Source: Prinsepia uniflora
Taxonomy: Eukaryota > Streptophyta > Magnoliopsida > Rosales > Rosaceae
Direction: 5' to 3'
DNA: 64,000 bases
Assembly (NCBI GenBank): GCA_032719365.1
Contig: CM064861.1
Span: forward strand, 83,324,863 to 83,388,862
Part shown: piece by piece, positions 1 through 12,321 of the stretch
Layout of the letters: each line of letters opens with the position of its first letter
Numbering within the stretch: position 1 is the first letter of the stretch
The notes under the pieces: model-generated
Seen by the model: the letters and a program-made list of their open reading frames with translations, nothing else
Told to the model about the DNA's origin: nothing
Databases searched by the model: none
Made by a program: the position numbers and the translations under genes

Positions 1-305
1 TTGGATTCCTTCAATTAGATTTCAATTGCTCTTGGTTATTTGGTTTTGGTTGAATCAATGGCCAAATGATCGATCTTTGGATTCAAATTTAAGGGGTTGG
101 GGAGAGAAAAGAATTTAGGGGTATTGGGGACAATGGAAAAGAGTTGTTTGAAGACTGTCCTCACCAACCACCTTTTTGTCCTCGCCATCCTTGAAAACTG
201 TCGCTGGATTCTCCAACCCACTCGCTCCAATTTCTGGGCCTCAGAAACCAACGCGGCCACTAGTCTGAGTCCGACTGTGACCCAGACGACCATGATAACG
301 GCGAA

Positions 306-1021
306 TTAGTAATGAGTCCAACCAATGGCGCATATGGGTAATCTAGATGGCAATAACCTCATACACAGAATCAAAACCAAGCACAACCCCGAAACTACCA
401 AGTCAAGGTCCTGGATCTCTTCTTGGAAACTCTTAATCACCGAGTCCAAGTCCCGGATCTCTAGGACCCGATCCACGACGTTCTCGGAGTCATCCAGAAT
501 GTTTAGAAGATCTTCCTGTATCAGCTCCACACCAATCGACGTCTGACGTGATGACTCGTTCGAGTATGAGTCTGGTTTCACATTGGAGATGCAGTTATTC
601 GCCTCGATCTTAGCCACATACGATGGATTTATAGCTTCAACGACCGCCTCAACATGTAGTCCGTAGCTGTTCAAGCAAGTGAGAAATCAATTTTACAGTG
701 AAATTTGAGCGATTTGAGTTTGAATTGGAGTAATTCTACCTCTGATAGTTTTTTTGGTGGGCATGACAGTGTAGGAGTTGAGTGTTTGTCTGTGAGTCGT
801 ATGTTTGGCCATGGTTGATTGTTGCAGAGACTTAGAAGCTCGTACAAACTAGAGAAGCACGTGTGCTCGTTCAATTTCAAGACACTTGGGGAGAGATCGG
901 AGATCGCCATAAGCAACCCGTTGGGGATAGCCGATAAGCTTGAGAAGATTTGATGCGATGCAGTGAAAACATCTGATGGGATTACTCTGACAATTTGGTT
1001 GATGAACATGGCGTCAGCCAC
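306..1021 (-). CDS. Unrecognised plant gene remnant, possibly two exons
   Basis: Two adjoining minus-strand open stretches (671-1021 and 306-674) look more like protein than the AT-rich DNA around them. The first starts MADAMFINQIVRV and is leucine-rich. The second has an acidic, possibly coiled-coil part (LIQEDLLNILDDSENVVDRV) and a hydrophobic tail near its C-terminus (SGLCLVLILCMRLLP) that could be one membrane segment. They are one base out of frame with each other, but a plausible GT-AG intron (donor after TCAGAG near 740, acceptor after GAACAG near 670) would join them. I do not recognise the family. It could be a host gene fragment or a piece carried by a Mutator-like element, since a terminal-repeat-like block lies at 1390-1620. 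Confidence 0.3.
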
Positions 1022-1389
1022 TGGGATTTTGGGGTCTTCTTCTTATTCATTCCAATTCTCCACGGTCATGTGTTTCTCTCAGACCCAATTTAATATTCTT
1101 TTTCATCCCAATTCTTCTCTTTCTCGTTCTCCATAGTCCAATTTGAAGATGATTGTCCGGTTCTGTATTTCTGGGTTGCAAATGAATTTCTGGATTTAAT
1201 TTGGATTTGGATTCATGGATTTGGCCTAAGAGCGAATTAGAACGACCTAGGCCTAATTCAAAATTTCTAGGTTTTGGATTTGGATTCATGGATGATGATT
1301 GATGATTGAAGAATAATTAGGGAAAATGAGATGATGAATTGAGGAAGATGAAGATAATGAATTGATGAAGAGGTAGAAAGGAGATGAAT

Positions 1390-1620
1390 TAAAATTATTC
1401 CCAAAATGCCTACATCAAATGCTGAGTGACATTTATTATTTGTCACATAGGCAGTTAACTGAGTTTTGGATGGAAAATCTAATGGAGGTATTTCGTTGAA
1501 ATCGACATCATAGTTTGGGTATGAAAATGTAATTTTTTTTTATAGTTTGAGTATTTTTTGAACTCGACTCTATAGTTTGGATATTTTCATGTAGTTTGTC
1601 CAAACATTAATTATCAACAT
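1390..1620. repeat. Mutator-like terminal block, related to 5050-5145 and 14395-14460
   Basis: The stretch around CATCAAATGCTGAGTGAC is matched in inverted orientation near 5060-5145. The outer 70 bases (TATAGTTTGAGTATTTTTTG and what follows) are matched at 14395-14460 in the same orientation. The arrangement fits the end of a MULE-type element whose interior lies to the left. No target site duplication could be fixed because the other end is outside the window. Confidence 0.35.
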
Positions 1621-2617
1621 TGTCATTTACTAAAGTCAAATTTTACCATGAATTTTATTTTAATTTTTTTAACTTGTAAATAATATTATCTATATAATGC
1701 TTTTTCGTACACTTCTAATGTAAGATTTTAAGTTGGTTTTACTATTAAAGTTGATACTCATATCTATCTTTTTATTCTTTAACAACATTTTTTTAATCAA
1801 CCTAACATCGTGGTATAAAAAAACTTTGATTTCCTCAAATTTCCAATATGAATACATTTTGTCTATTTTTTTGACTTTTTAACATTTATATAAATAAAAT
1901 GAAAACTATGAAAGAACATAAACAAAGATGAGGTCGATGTGTTTTAGAAAATGCTAAAGTGTTTTTAAATGGATAAAATTGCTTCCTAAACTAAAAACGT
2001 ATGTTTGACATATTTTAAGAAGTGTTTCATATCAGAAGCATAAACACTTAAAGAAGAGTTTTTGAGAAATACTACGTTGGTGTTTTGACTGTTTTCTTTC
2101 AAAAGTGTTCTTCATAAAAAAAATTAGGAATACCCTAAATGAAACTTTCAATATTCCAATAATATACTTATTTTTAATTAGTAATACTCTAAATGCCCAA
2201 ATTCACCTTTTATGAATTATTATTTATTTTATTTTATTTATACTCTCATAAAATAATTGCTTTTATGTTAAAAAATATGGTTATTATTATTATTATTATT
2301 TTGTTTTGTATAGGTAAATACTATCTAGTTGATCCCAATTATTCACAGATGAAAGGAATATATAAGACCTTACAAGGGTGAACAATTTCATATATATGAT
2401 TTTCGACGTGGAAGTCAACCAAGGAGAAGAAAGAAATATAATACAATATTTGATAATGTTTTATTTTAACCAACAAACAAATGAAATGTGAGATCGGCCT
2501 TTAATGTAATATTTTAAATAATAAAATTTTTCTTATTGTTAAATTTGAAAATCCAAATCCAAATTCACTATACTTTAAATGCTACCTAGCATATCATGCA
2601 TTATTAGAGTATCTCTG
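1621..2617. other. AT-rich intergenic spacer
   Basis: No coding stretch, RNA gene or element boundary is visible. A short TTA microsatellite lies at about 2279-2301. Confidence 0.6.
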
Positions 2618-2625
2618 AATGTAAG

Positions 2626-3814
2626 TAGCCATGTTAATCGGTTTTTCGGTTCAATTTTTTTGCCGAAATCGAACCGATACCAAATCAAATTGAGAATCGG
2701 TTCCAGTTCGATCTGGTTCTCCGCCTCAAAATTAGTTGAACTGAAAACCGATTAAACCACTTCGGTTCGATTTTGAACCGATTTCGGACAGGTTTAATCG
2801 GTTTTTTTCTGCTACGGAAAGAACAATGGAGTCTTGGAGAGGCCGAGGTCGTGAGCTTCAAAGTTCGAAGACGACGGATCGGGCTTCAAGTTCAATAGAG
2901 ACGGAGAAGTTGACTTAGAGGGAGATGGAGAGATCGTGGGAGAAGGAGATATCGTGGAGGGGAAGTGAGGTCTTGAGCTTCGACGAAGCTGGAGAGGATG
3001 AGATCGAAGATGGGCTTCGACGAAGACGAAGAGGTTGAGGGAGACAGAGATGGAGAGGGTAAAATTGGTGAGTGGTGAGGGTTCGTGAGGGTGAGCAATC
3101 AAGGGAGATGGCTGAGCAGAGACGACAGCGTCTGGAATTCGAGTCTTCAAGATATGAGAGAATGGAGTGAGTCGATGTCGATGAGAGTCAAGAGGGAGAG
3201 ATTGAGTTGAGAGAGATGAGAACGAGTGAGGCGAAACTCGAGAGGGATTACTGAGAGCGACTGAGAGAGAGGTCGAGAGGGACTGAGCGAGAGGTCGAGA
3301 CTCGAGAGGGGTTAGGGATGATTGAGAGCGACTGAGCGAAAGAGGACACTGAGAGCGACTGAGGGAGAGGTCGAGAGGGACTGAGCGAGGGGCTAAGACT
3401 CGAGAGGGGTTAGGGATGACTGAGAGCGAGTGAGCAAGAGAGGCTAGGGATTTGGGATTAGCCCTAGTTTGAACGGCGTCGTTTTGAGATAAAGAGATTG
3501 GACTGTTTGGTTCTGGGGAGGGTTGGGCTGGGCTTCCAAGTTTCTGAAGGTGGGTTGGAGACAGAAGTTGGGCCACCATTAAAACCCAAAACAGACGCTC
3601 ATTCTTTAAAACCCAAAAACAGAAGCCCATTTATTTAAGTTCGGTTTTTTGGTTCGGTTCAGTTTTGTTTTGTTAAATCAAGAACCAAAACAGAACCAGT
3701 TTGGACCCGGTTCTGTTTGATTTTTACTATTCATTTTTGGTTTTCTTTCGGTTTGATTTTGTTCAGTGCGGTCCGGTTTTTGGTCCGATTTTTTAGAGCC
3801 AATTAACAGGACAA
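2626..3814. mobile_element. Non-autonomous hAT-type element with 8-bp target duplication
   Basis: The element is bounded by an exact 8-bp direct repeat AATGTAAG (2618-2625 and 3815-3822). Its ends are imperfect inverted repeats: TAGCCATGTTAATCGG on the left against TTGTCCTGTTAATTGG read from the right, 12 of 16 matching. The outer 150-200 bases on both sides are runs of GGTTCGGTT-like sequence, and the middle (2820-3630) is strongly purine-biased on the plus strand (GAGAGGGACTGAGCGAGAGG units). A 272-codon open frame on the minus strand of that middle is serine/leucine/proline-rich and is best explained by composition. An 8-bp duplication is the hAT hallmark. No transposase is present. Confidence 0.75.
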
Positions 3815-3822
3815 AATGTAAG

Positions 3823-4880
3823 GATGTAAATTTAAAGATATAAATGCATTTTTTTACAATACTATGACATCTTATTAAAATATTTCAAAATGTAAAAATA
3901 CTTTGATCAAATGGAAAATTGGAAATGTTGAAATATAAAATTTCATCTTGAATTTTAATTTCAACCCTTATTCCAAATGAATACGTATGTATCAAATAAT
4001 TCACTATTGTTCATTAAATAATATCCAGATTTAATGTAGGGTGACACATGATGAAGATGTAAAAAAGTCTGCAAATATTTGGCAAAAACAAAAGTATGAA
4101 ATTTTTTACAATTATTTTTACATTTTTTCAGCGAGTTGTTAAGAGTAAAACTATATCTCGGTTTTGTAACCCTATTGGACAAACAGGAGCGTTTTTTGTT
4201 GGTTAAAAAAAATTACATGTTCATTAGGTTAAGAGCATTTGTAAATACCAAACAAAAGTTTTCAGTAGGACGCCACACACAAACCCTTCACACAATCACA
4301 CACTAGTACTCCATTTGTTATTTTTGTTATGCGACAAATTCAATTAGGATCACAAACAAAACTATATGAAAGCTACAAATTCGGTGCCATAATTCCTTAA
4401 ACTCCAAAATTGCGAAGCCTCCTCTTAAATTCCTAAATCATCAAAATCCCAACACGATAGAGCTGCGTGTGACTGTACAAACCAGAAAGCCCTGGCCCCT
4501 CGAGTGGACCCGTTAGCAACAGATAATTGGCCGTCTAATCTGGTAAAAGCAAACTGGATTATAACAAATGCCACGTGGAATCAATTTGTCGCGGGAGCTC
4601 TTTAAAATAAACTGGAGAGTTGCGAAGGCGTGGGAAGGGCGCGTGCGCTGCTGCCAACAGTGCGTGGAGAACGCGTGTTCAGTTGCCTTTGTGGTGGGTG
4701 GGATCTTGAGTGCACGGGGCTTCTGCGCTGCTGCCTGTGAGTCTGTGACCAGCTTGTCGACAAAACCACCCACCAACTCTTTGAGATTCTCCCTGGTTTT
4801 TTTGAGCCGTCTTCCGCACGCGCTTGCTAAAAATAGATCTGCACGTGGATGCCCACGTCATGACCTTCTCTTTATGAGTG
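3823..4880. other. Intergenic spacer with a GC-richer patch
   Basis: AT-rich up to about 4440, then a more GC-rich patch (4600-4860) with short overlapping open frames on both strands. No family, splice structure or repeat is recognisable. Confidence 0.45.
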
Positions 4881-5817
4881 AATTTCTCATAATTGAGTGA
4901 CCTATAATCTATAAATATGATATGTATCAGTGCATCATATTTAATCATTTTTAAATCACGATGAAAACAATTAACATATATGTCAACTTTTTGTACAAGT
5001 AATTGAGAATTCCTCATAACTAAGCGACCAAAATAGTGTTTCCGTCACAAATTTCATCCAAATGTCAGTTAAGTCTATACGTGAAAAATAGTGATTGTCA
5101 CTCAGCATTTGATGTGGCAAAATATCAATGGGCATTTTGGGGACAATTCAAATATACTGCCTGAGCTCCTCCCTCAGATCGAAAGTACGAAAAATTCCCC
5201 AGAGCCCTATTTCCCAAATTCAAAATTCCAATTCGATAAGCCTACTTAGAAATCGTGAATCGGGCACATTTGATATTTTAAGGTTACAGTTGAGGATGAA
5301 GGTCGCGAAACCCAGAGGAAGATGAAATTTTGAGGTCACATCTGAGGTCATTGCTTATGATACTATTACGGCTGAGGACGAAGGTTGCGAAACTCAGAGA
5401 ACGTGAAATGAAGGAGTGACGTGTGAGATCATGAGGAAGAAGACAACCCCTATACAGTTAGTGCTTATCACTATATTAACATTGCTTCTCACTATATTAA
5501 CATTTCTTATTTATATTTGTTAGGTTGTATTTTAATATAGAAAGATAGATGCTTTGATAGTTTTTAGGAATATTTTGGTTTGTTAATTGATTGATGCCCA
5601 ACTAGTGGGGAACAACAAACATAGGGGTGATTGATTGTGCTTTGTTGCTGGAATATAGAATGGTTGCTGTAATTGATTGTGATTTATTGATGGAATCTAA
5701 CTATGTATGGTAGACCACATGTGTTTTATGGCTTTATGTGCTTTGTTGTTGTATATTGCTATGTTGTAGAAAATTAGGGCTGATTTGGTACGTATGAAAG
5801 TAAACTAAAGTCTAGGG

Positions 5818-6121
5818 TTGGCGGTGACTTTAGATTATTGTGAAATTGTAGGTAAATCAGGTTCCTTCACCTTAAAGATATTCCATGGTGGGAAGTGGGT
5901 TGCTAATAGATATGTAGATGGCCAAGTAGACTACAATTATTATTGTGAGAAGGATTTAGTGTGCAAGTTTGAAACTAACAGAATGGTAAAGGCTTTGGGT
6001 TACCTAAATGGTATTATCCTATACCAATATGAGATTGAGGAAGGAGTATGTTGTAAATTGTTGAATGACTCTGATGTGTTGAAAATGTGTGTGGTAGTTC
6101 CTAGTGTGGAAGAGATTGAAA
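5818..6121 (+). pseudogene. MULE transposase N-terminus, PB1-like domain, truncated
   Basis: The frame reads FTLKIFHGGKWVANRYVDGQ, then VDYNYYCEKDLVCKFE and a leucine/valine-rich tail ending EEIEMYE. This is the layout of the PB1-like domain that opens many plant MULE transposases (a HHGG-type strand, then VDY, then a glycine-tyrosine loop). The true start is unclear; the open frame begins at a TTG. It stops abruptly where a long LTR begins near 6122-6131. The downstream MuDR part of the same kind of protein is found at about 14.2 kb. It cannot make a working transposase. Confidence 0.6.
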
Positions 6122-8972
6122 TGTATGAAGACCGGTCCCAAATTATCAGGATTAATTAAGAATTAATGACGGATTAGCGAGGCTAATCAGGGATTAACGA
6201 ACGTTCATGACGAAATTACGATTTTGTCCCTGAATGAGGAAAAAAAGTTGACTTTTGACCCGAGAGGTTTGATGGCTGAGGGCCGAGGACTGTTACGTAG
6301 ATCGAGTCGATACGAATCCATAGACGGGTGGTAATTCGAAATCGGACGTTCGACGAAAAAGTTACGATTCACGGAAGTTCTGAGGAACTATTTACTGTTG
6401 CACGTTTTACGAGGCAAAAAGGGGACTTTTGTCCTGAGTGGGCCCTAGATATTTTAAATTAGCCCAATGGATAAGTGACAAGTGTCACTCATCCATTGCT
6501 TAGCATCACACATACATGCATCCTCCCCATCCCCTCGTCTGTTTCATTGAACCCGAAACCCACGTACAAGCCACCCCAAACTCAGACCCACCTTCCTCAA
6601 TCCTTACCCATTGTTGTTGGGCCATGAAGGAAGGTTAGAGAGGAGACTGAGACAATGAAGATGGCGGTAGGATTGGCTGAGCCGTCGTGCACGGCGGAGG
6701 AAGGTAACCCGATAACTCCATTTTTTATTCAAGTATTCGAATTTTGGATTTAGATGTTGAGATTGTTATCTGTTGGGTGGGGAGTGTTTATTAGGTTAGT
6801 ATGACGGTCTAGGGGTGGTCTTGGACGGAGGAAGAATGTGGAGTAGCCCAAGGGAGTGGCTGGAAAACAGGGCCGTGAGAAGGGGGGTTGAACAGTCGAG
6901 TTTTGGACCGTTTTTCTTGGTTTTAAATCAAAGGAATGATAGGAAACTTTGAGATAGGAAGATTAGGATTGAAAGGGAAGAAAAAGGACGAAAATTGGAG
7001 AAGATATGGGGTCAGACTGGTTACGCCGATTTGGCTGGACCGGATTGCAGGAACCAGACCGAACTGGCTGGTCGGTTGGAGGTTGAAGACGCCATGTTCA
7101 CCGGCGCGTGAAGCCCACGCGCAGAGCCTTCAGGCGGCGCGTGGAGGCACGTAGGGAGGAGTTTGGGGAAACTTCCAACATGTAATTTTATCTATTCGAT
7201 GTAACGAACATTTTGGGACTGGTTTCGAGTCGATCGAATATCGTTTCGATATAGTTCGAGATGTCTGAAGGTTTAGGATCGAAGTTAAAAATAGTTAAAA
7301 TTTGGGAAAATTACGAGGCTTTAATGAGGGGTTATTTAATTTGTTAGTAACCCTCTATTACGATTTGGACAGGTTCGGAAGCCCCGGTGATGGTGATTGG
7401 CCCGGGAAGAGCATATGGCGCGCGTATTGAGGCGCAGTTTCAGACGGTCTGTGAGTGGACTTGTTTTATGAATTTGATGCATGCATAAATGTTTTATATG
7501 CTTTGATGAACATGTTTTGTGATGAAATGAGCGCATTTTTTTTGTGGTATCTTAGTAGTTACGTATTTACACGTATTTCGTGGTTTTCAGGTTTATACGA
7601 CACTTATACGTGCTATGTTTTCTATAATGATTAAAATGAAACGATCTCGAATTTGGAAATATGGAATCGGGTATGAGACCCATTTGATTTACGAACTCTC
7701 AGAATGGAGTCCATTTGAATTCACGAGAATTCAGGCTAGAGGCCCATTTGAGTTATACGATCAGGCCGAGGGCCCCGTTGGTTTACGAATTCGGACTTGA
7801 GGCCCCGTTGACTGTGGTATCGGGCTTGAGGCCCCGTTGATTGTGAAATCGGGCATGAGGCCCCATTGATTTATGGTATCGTGCTAGAGACCCAGTTGAT
7901 TGTGAAATCGAGCTCGAGGCCCTGTTATCGTGGTATCGGGCTTAAGTCCCAATTTGGTTTACGAAATGAGAATTCGGGTTTGAGACCCTATTGAACTGTG
8001 GATTTAGGCCGAGGCCTGTGAAAATAGATTTGAATCGGATTCAAGGAATCCCGTTGAGATTCGGGTATGAGACCCAGTTGAATTGAGATTTAAAAGAAAG
8101 TATTTTGAAAATGTATATACCCTCCGACATGAGTTGATTGGTCTCTTCCAGACGTCGACCTAGAGAGTCACGATCCACTACCCGGAATGAGTAATCCCCA
8201 TAGGGAGCACATTCCAGGAGTGGGAGTTATGATATGTTCTCGGACTGGGTCCGAAGACAGCCATCTAGACGTCGTAGATCCTGGATGTTGGACAGAGCCT
8301 CCCATATGTAGAATTCGTGGGGGTAGACTCGGAGTGAGACCCCGAGTAGTATGCATATTGATATAGATGAATCGTGACAGATATCGGGGATTTGTTCCCT
8401 AGGGGCTGTGGGCCCCCAGTCGGCATTTGAGATGCTGAGGATGGGTTATGGATATATGTATATGTATGACGTATTACGGAAAATGGTTTGGGGCGGAGAC
8501 CCCGTGTTCTATGTTTTGGATATGGATTTGGGCTGAGACCCTACTGAGTTATGGCTTCGGATGCGAAGCGGTTTACAAATGTGGTTTGAAGTGTAAAAGA
8601 AAACTGGTTTTATGAGGTTTACAGAGAACGGTTTTGCGCCAAGGCCCTAAAGGTTTTGTGAATGTTTTGATAAATGGTTTTCGAATGCATGCATGTTTTT
8701 CAGTGAAGGGCATAAAGGTCTTTTTGTGAAAATATTTTTAATAACTATTGTTTTGTCCACTCACGGCTTTTGATGTTTTGAATGCCCTTTAGGTTGATCG
8801 CGAATGCGGGCTGTAGTAGAGATCGAGACATCACATTCCTCCTCCCGATCCTGGCGTATTCTAGAAGCCCCGAGTGGGCAGAAGCGGAAATTTCTCTGGT
8901 TTGACACTTCGTGTCAGGCGGGATCAGGCACGTCCCATGTTGATCCTGGGGGATTTGGGACGGGTCCTGACA
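6122..8972 (+). mobile_element. 5' LTR of a long-LTR retroelement (family A)
   Basis: The right end is clear: GGGACGGGTCCTGACA, immediately followed by a primer-binding site. The left end (GACCGGTCCCAAAT) matches the usual family start TGTAACGACCCGTCCCAAAT but is damaged, so the first base may lie anywhere from 6122 to 6131. Length is about 2.84 kb. Related LTRs in this window share the order of blocks: a GACCCGTCCC start, a GTTGACTTTTGACC stretch, a CCAATGGAT...CTCATCCA block, a TTCGATGTAACGAACA block, a GATGCATGCATAAATG block, a tandem GGGC...GCCC array, and a GGCTGTAGTAGAGA block near the end. No coding sequence is seen. Confidence 0.7.
7640..8090 (+). repeat. Tandem array of about 30-bp GGGN...N'CCC modules in an LTR
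   Basis: Repeats of the form GGGCTTGAGGCCCNNTTG followed by GATTTACGA or GATTGTGAA recur about every 30 bases. Each core is a small palindrome. Pairs include GGGC 7822-7825 with GCCC 7831-7834, and GGGT 7976-7979 with ACCC 7985-7988, so the fourth arm base changes together with its partner. Homologous arrays lie at 21300-21640 (plus) and in reverse at 23600-24120. Confidence 0.65.
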
Positions 8973-9918
8973 AGTGGTATCAGAGCATGTTTTTCTCCCA
9001 GAGTGACGCACATGTCGAGGATGTGATGTCTCTACAGTGGTAACAGCCCATCATCAACCTGATAGTTAGGGTAGGAGTAGGTGGATTCTGTGGGATCGGA
9101 TCCCAATTAGATTACGTTTAGCACGAGTTGCAATGGTTTAAGGGTTCGATTGGCATGAAATGCCGTGTTTCCCGAGAGGTTGGATCCCTAGTGGGATCAA
9201 TGTTCGTGCGAATTTAACGGCTTAAAGTCGTAGTGTTACTGGAGATAGGATCCGGTGGACCAGTAGACACAGGATGACGACCTGAGAGTCAAGACCGTCA
9301 AGCAGTCAGGACGGACATGGAATGAAACAAAGTGGAACCAGTGGAGGTCGGACGTTAGCATCGTTCACAATAGAACTGCAAGGATTGAAGAGTGTGCCGC
9401 TAGGAGCAGTCGGGTGCACGATGACTCTAGTTGAGACCAGTTGGACTAGGAACGCTGACCCTATGTGGCATGAGATGCCATGTTTTGGTGTGTCAAATCC
9501 CGAAGGGATGTCAACTGGCAGGGAATGCCCGGAGTAATGGTTGTGTGGTACGGTAGGATGCGTTTGCGACATGTAGCAGTTGTGCAGTGTTAGGCATGAA
9601 GTATGGCCTAGTTCTTGTGGAGGCCAGCGGCTGGGAACCGTAGAGTTACAAGAGGACGAGATCCTCAGAGTGTGGTTACTGGGTGTTTGGACACCAGTAG
9701 CGGAATAGGATGACGTTTCAGAATCGAGAGCGATAGATCGGTCATGATGAACGTGTTGCAGGGAGCAGCTGGTTTCGCAATACCCTTAGCTGGTGAGTGA
9801 TCAGATGAGTGACCTGGAGAGTGGTACTTGTCGACTGGATCCAGAGGTGGACCGGTCGGGTGTGGATGTTGCATTTGGAGCGGTTGATGCCAGCGGTGAG
9901 TTGACCGCATAGGTTCGG
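8973..9918 (+). mobile_element. Non-coding internal region of family A, 3' part deleted
   Basis: It starts AGTGGTATCAGAGCATG directly after the LTR, so the primer-binding site is intact. The first 130 bases match, in opposite orientation, the internal region beside the primer site at 33736-33753. No gag or pol reading frame is recognisable in 946 bp, so this is a non-autonomous derivative. There is no polypurine tract before the next LTR start at 9919, unlike the element at 32305, which points to a deletion or a junction of two elements. Confidence 0.6.
8975..8989 (+). promoter_or_regulatory. Primer-binding site, initiator Met tRNA type
   Basis: TGGTATCAGAGCATG lies two bases after the LTR end. 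TGGTATCAGAGC is complementary to the 3' end of plant initiator Met tRNA. Confidence 0.75.
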
Positions 9919-11363
9919 TGTAACGACCCGTCCCAAATTCCTAGATAAGATTAGTGACTAATCACGATTAGTGAGGTTAATTTGTGATTAGTTAGGCGAA
10001 ATCGGACGAACGATGCGAAATGACCGTTTTGCCCCTGATCGTGGCAAAACATTGACTTTTCATTCTGACGGTCAAATGGACTTTGACCGATGACCGTGAC
10101 GTAGTTCGTGATGTCACGAGTTCATAGACAGGTGGTACGTTCAATTTCGACGTTCGTGGAAGAAGTTATGACGTTCAGAAGTTTAGGGACAATTTGGTAA
10201 TTATGGTTAAAAAGGGTCAAATGTTGACTTTTTGACCGGGAGGTCCAATGGCTGAGGGCCAAGGACCGTTACGTAAATCGGGACGATACGAATCCATAGA
10301 CAGGCGGCACGTCGAATTTGGACGTTCGACGACGAAATTACGGTTCACGGAAGTACGAGGGTACTATTGCACGAATTACGAAATAACTTAACTTTTGGAC
10401 ATTAGTGGGGCCCAGATATTTAATGGAGGCCCAATGGATGAGTGAAAAGTATCACCCATCCACAGGCCACCCAAATTGATTCATGCATCTCCCTTTTCCC
10501 GTGCATCTTCATTTCCTTCATTCAAACACACAAACCCATTACCCGATCTCACCCCACCCCCTTAAACCAATCCAACCCTTCCCATTCGACCATGACTGAG
10601 GACAGAGTGAAGTGAGGATGGTGAGGAGGTTTCTGGGCAGCCAGAACCACCATCCACGGCGGCAAGAGGAGGAGAAACCCGAGAGGTTCACGGCAAGGCC
10701 ATTTTTCCCCTTTAAATTGATTTGTGCATTATGGTTGGGTTTTAATGGTTTTAATGAATTAAATGGGTCATTAGGAGTGTGTTAGGACGATTTTAGGAAG
10801 CTAGGGACGGCTGTGAAGCCATGGATGCATTTTGGGAAACTTGAACCGTTTGGTTCAAAATCAAACCTTAGGTTTTAGACGTTTTCGGTTGCGTTTAAGG
10901 ATTGGAATGGATAGAAAACATCAAAATAGGAAGAAAGGAATCGAAAAGGAAGAATTAGGATGAAAAATGGGGTGTCTAGGGCCATGAACCGGTCACGCCG
11001 GTCCAGTTGGACCGGCCAAACCAGGTGAACCGGCCGTTTAAACCGGCTGTGTGTAGAAGATGATGAATAGTGTTCTGTGCACTCTTGGAGTGCGTGCGGG
11101 CGCGTGGGCCATAATTTGGGGAAGTGTTCAACATATGAAATCTTCTATTCGATGTAACAAAGATTTTACGACTAGTCTCGTGTCAATCGGACATCGTCTC
11201 GATATGTTTCGGGCTATCCGAAGGTTTAGGATCGGCTTAAAAATAGTTAAAAGTCCGGGAAAATTACGGGGCTTTGGTAGGAGGTTAATTAAGTAGTTAT
11301 TAACCTTCTATTAAAATTTGGACAGGTTTGGGAGTCCCGGTGATAGTGATTGGCTCGGGATAA
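9919..11363 (+). mobile_element. Family A LTR, 5' half only
   Basis: It begins with a perfect family start, TGTAACGACCCGTCCCAAAT, and follows the block order of the LTR at 6122-8972 up to the block GACAGGTTTGGGAGTCCCGG (about 11320-11345). It then stops at about 11363, where unrelated AT-rich sequence begins. The GGGN...N'CCC array and the 3' half of the LTR are missing. It is probably the 3' LTR of the element starting at 6122, but the missing polypurine tract leaves this open. Confidence 0.6.
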
Positions 11364-12321
11364 CATAAATAACATAACATAATTAAGAATAAGAATTAAA
11401 AAGAAACTAATTAATAAAAAAATCTACAAGAAGTAAAAATGGTCCCCAAAAATGTCTCTCAAAAGAGAGAAACAAAAGAACTAAACTAAGAACTAAAAAC
11501 TAAGAACTAAGAACTAAGAACTAAGAAAAATGAAAGAAATGGAAGAATGAAACTAATGGGGGACTCCCAAATTACAAGAATTGAAACCCTATTTATAGGT
11601 GAAAAAAGTTATCAAAAATACATAAAAAAATACAATAAAAAATGTTAAATAATGGAATAATGAGTAATAAAGATTAGTGATGATGTTTAGAAGTGGTTTG
11701 AGTTGTAGCAAAATTGGGTTGGAAAGTGGAAGGAATTTGGGTGGAAGTTGGGTGGAAATTGGGTGGAAGCTGCTGGAAAAGAATTCAGCAGAGAGCTGCT
11801 GAAAAGAGGAATGGAATTTCGGCTGGAGGCTGCTGAATGGAGGAACTGGAGTTCGGCGCGCGCGTGCCGAAGGGAATAGAGGCGCTGGGACGCGGGCTGA
11901 CGCGCTGGGCTTCGCCTGGGCTGGAGAACTGGGCCGCGCGGATTGGAGCGGATTGGGCCGGGAAGCACGGGCCTGGCGGGCTAGACTGATGGATGGCGGG
12001 CTGGAGAGTTGGGCTGAAAGGGCTGGGTTTGCTGGATTTATTTTTTTCTTTTTCTTTTTTTTCTGTTGGGCTGGGCTGCAAAATAAAAATTAATTAATTA
12101 ATTTAGTAATATTTCACTGAAATTCGTCCATAATATTTTTGTTAAAATTCCGATCGAGACGATTCTTTCGCCAAAACGCTCCAAATAACAAGTTTTATTT
12201 ATTTAAACAAAAATAACACAAAATAAATTATTTTATCTATTTATTTACTATTTTAATATTAAAAACTAAGTATAAAGGGTATAAAATAATATAAAATAAT
12301 GCTTATTTGATGACCTATCAG
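11364..12321. other. Unclassified insertion in LTR complex
   Basis: AT-rich at both ends with a GC-rich centre (11690-12000). A CTAAGAA direct repeat lies at 11480-11525 and a TTAATTAA run near 12090. The right end reads GATGACCTATCA, which on the minus strand would be a TG start typical of an LTR. Minus-strand open frames in the centre (arginine/proline/serine-rich) look compositional. It is probably a truncated LTR of another family inserted here, but I could not find its second end. Confidence 0.35.

Noticed and set aside
2812..3630. A 272-codon open frame on the minus strand
   Set aside because: It lies in the purine-biased centre of a non-autonomous hAT element, is made of serine/leucine/proline-rich repeats and has no domain. 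Composition explains the lack of stops.
4513..5017. Short frames on both strands in a GC-richer patch
   Set aside because: They overlap each other in opposite strands, with no splice sites or recognisable product.
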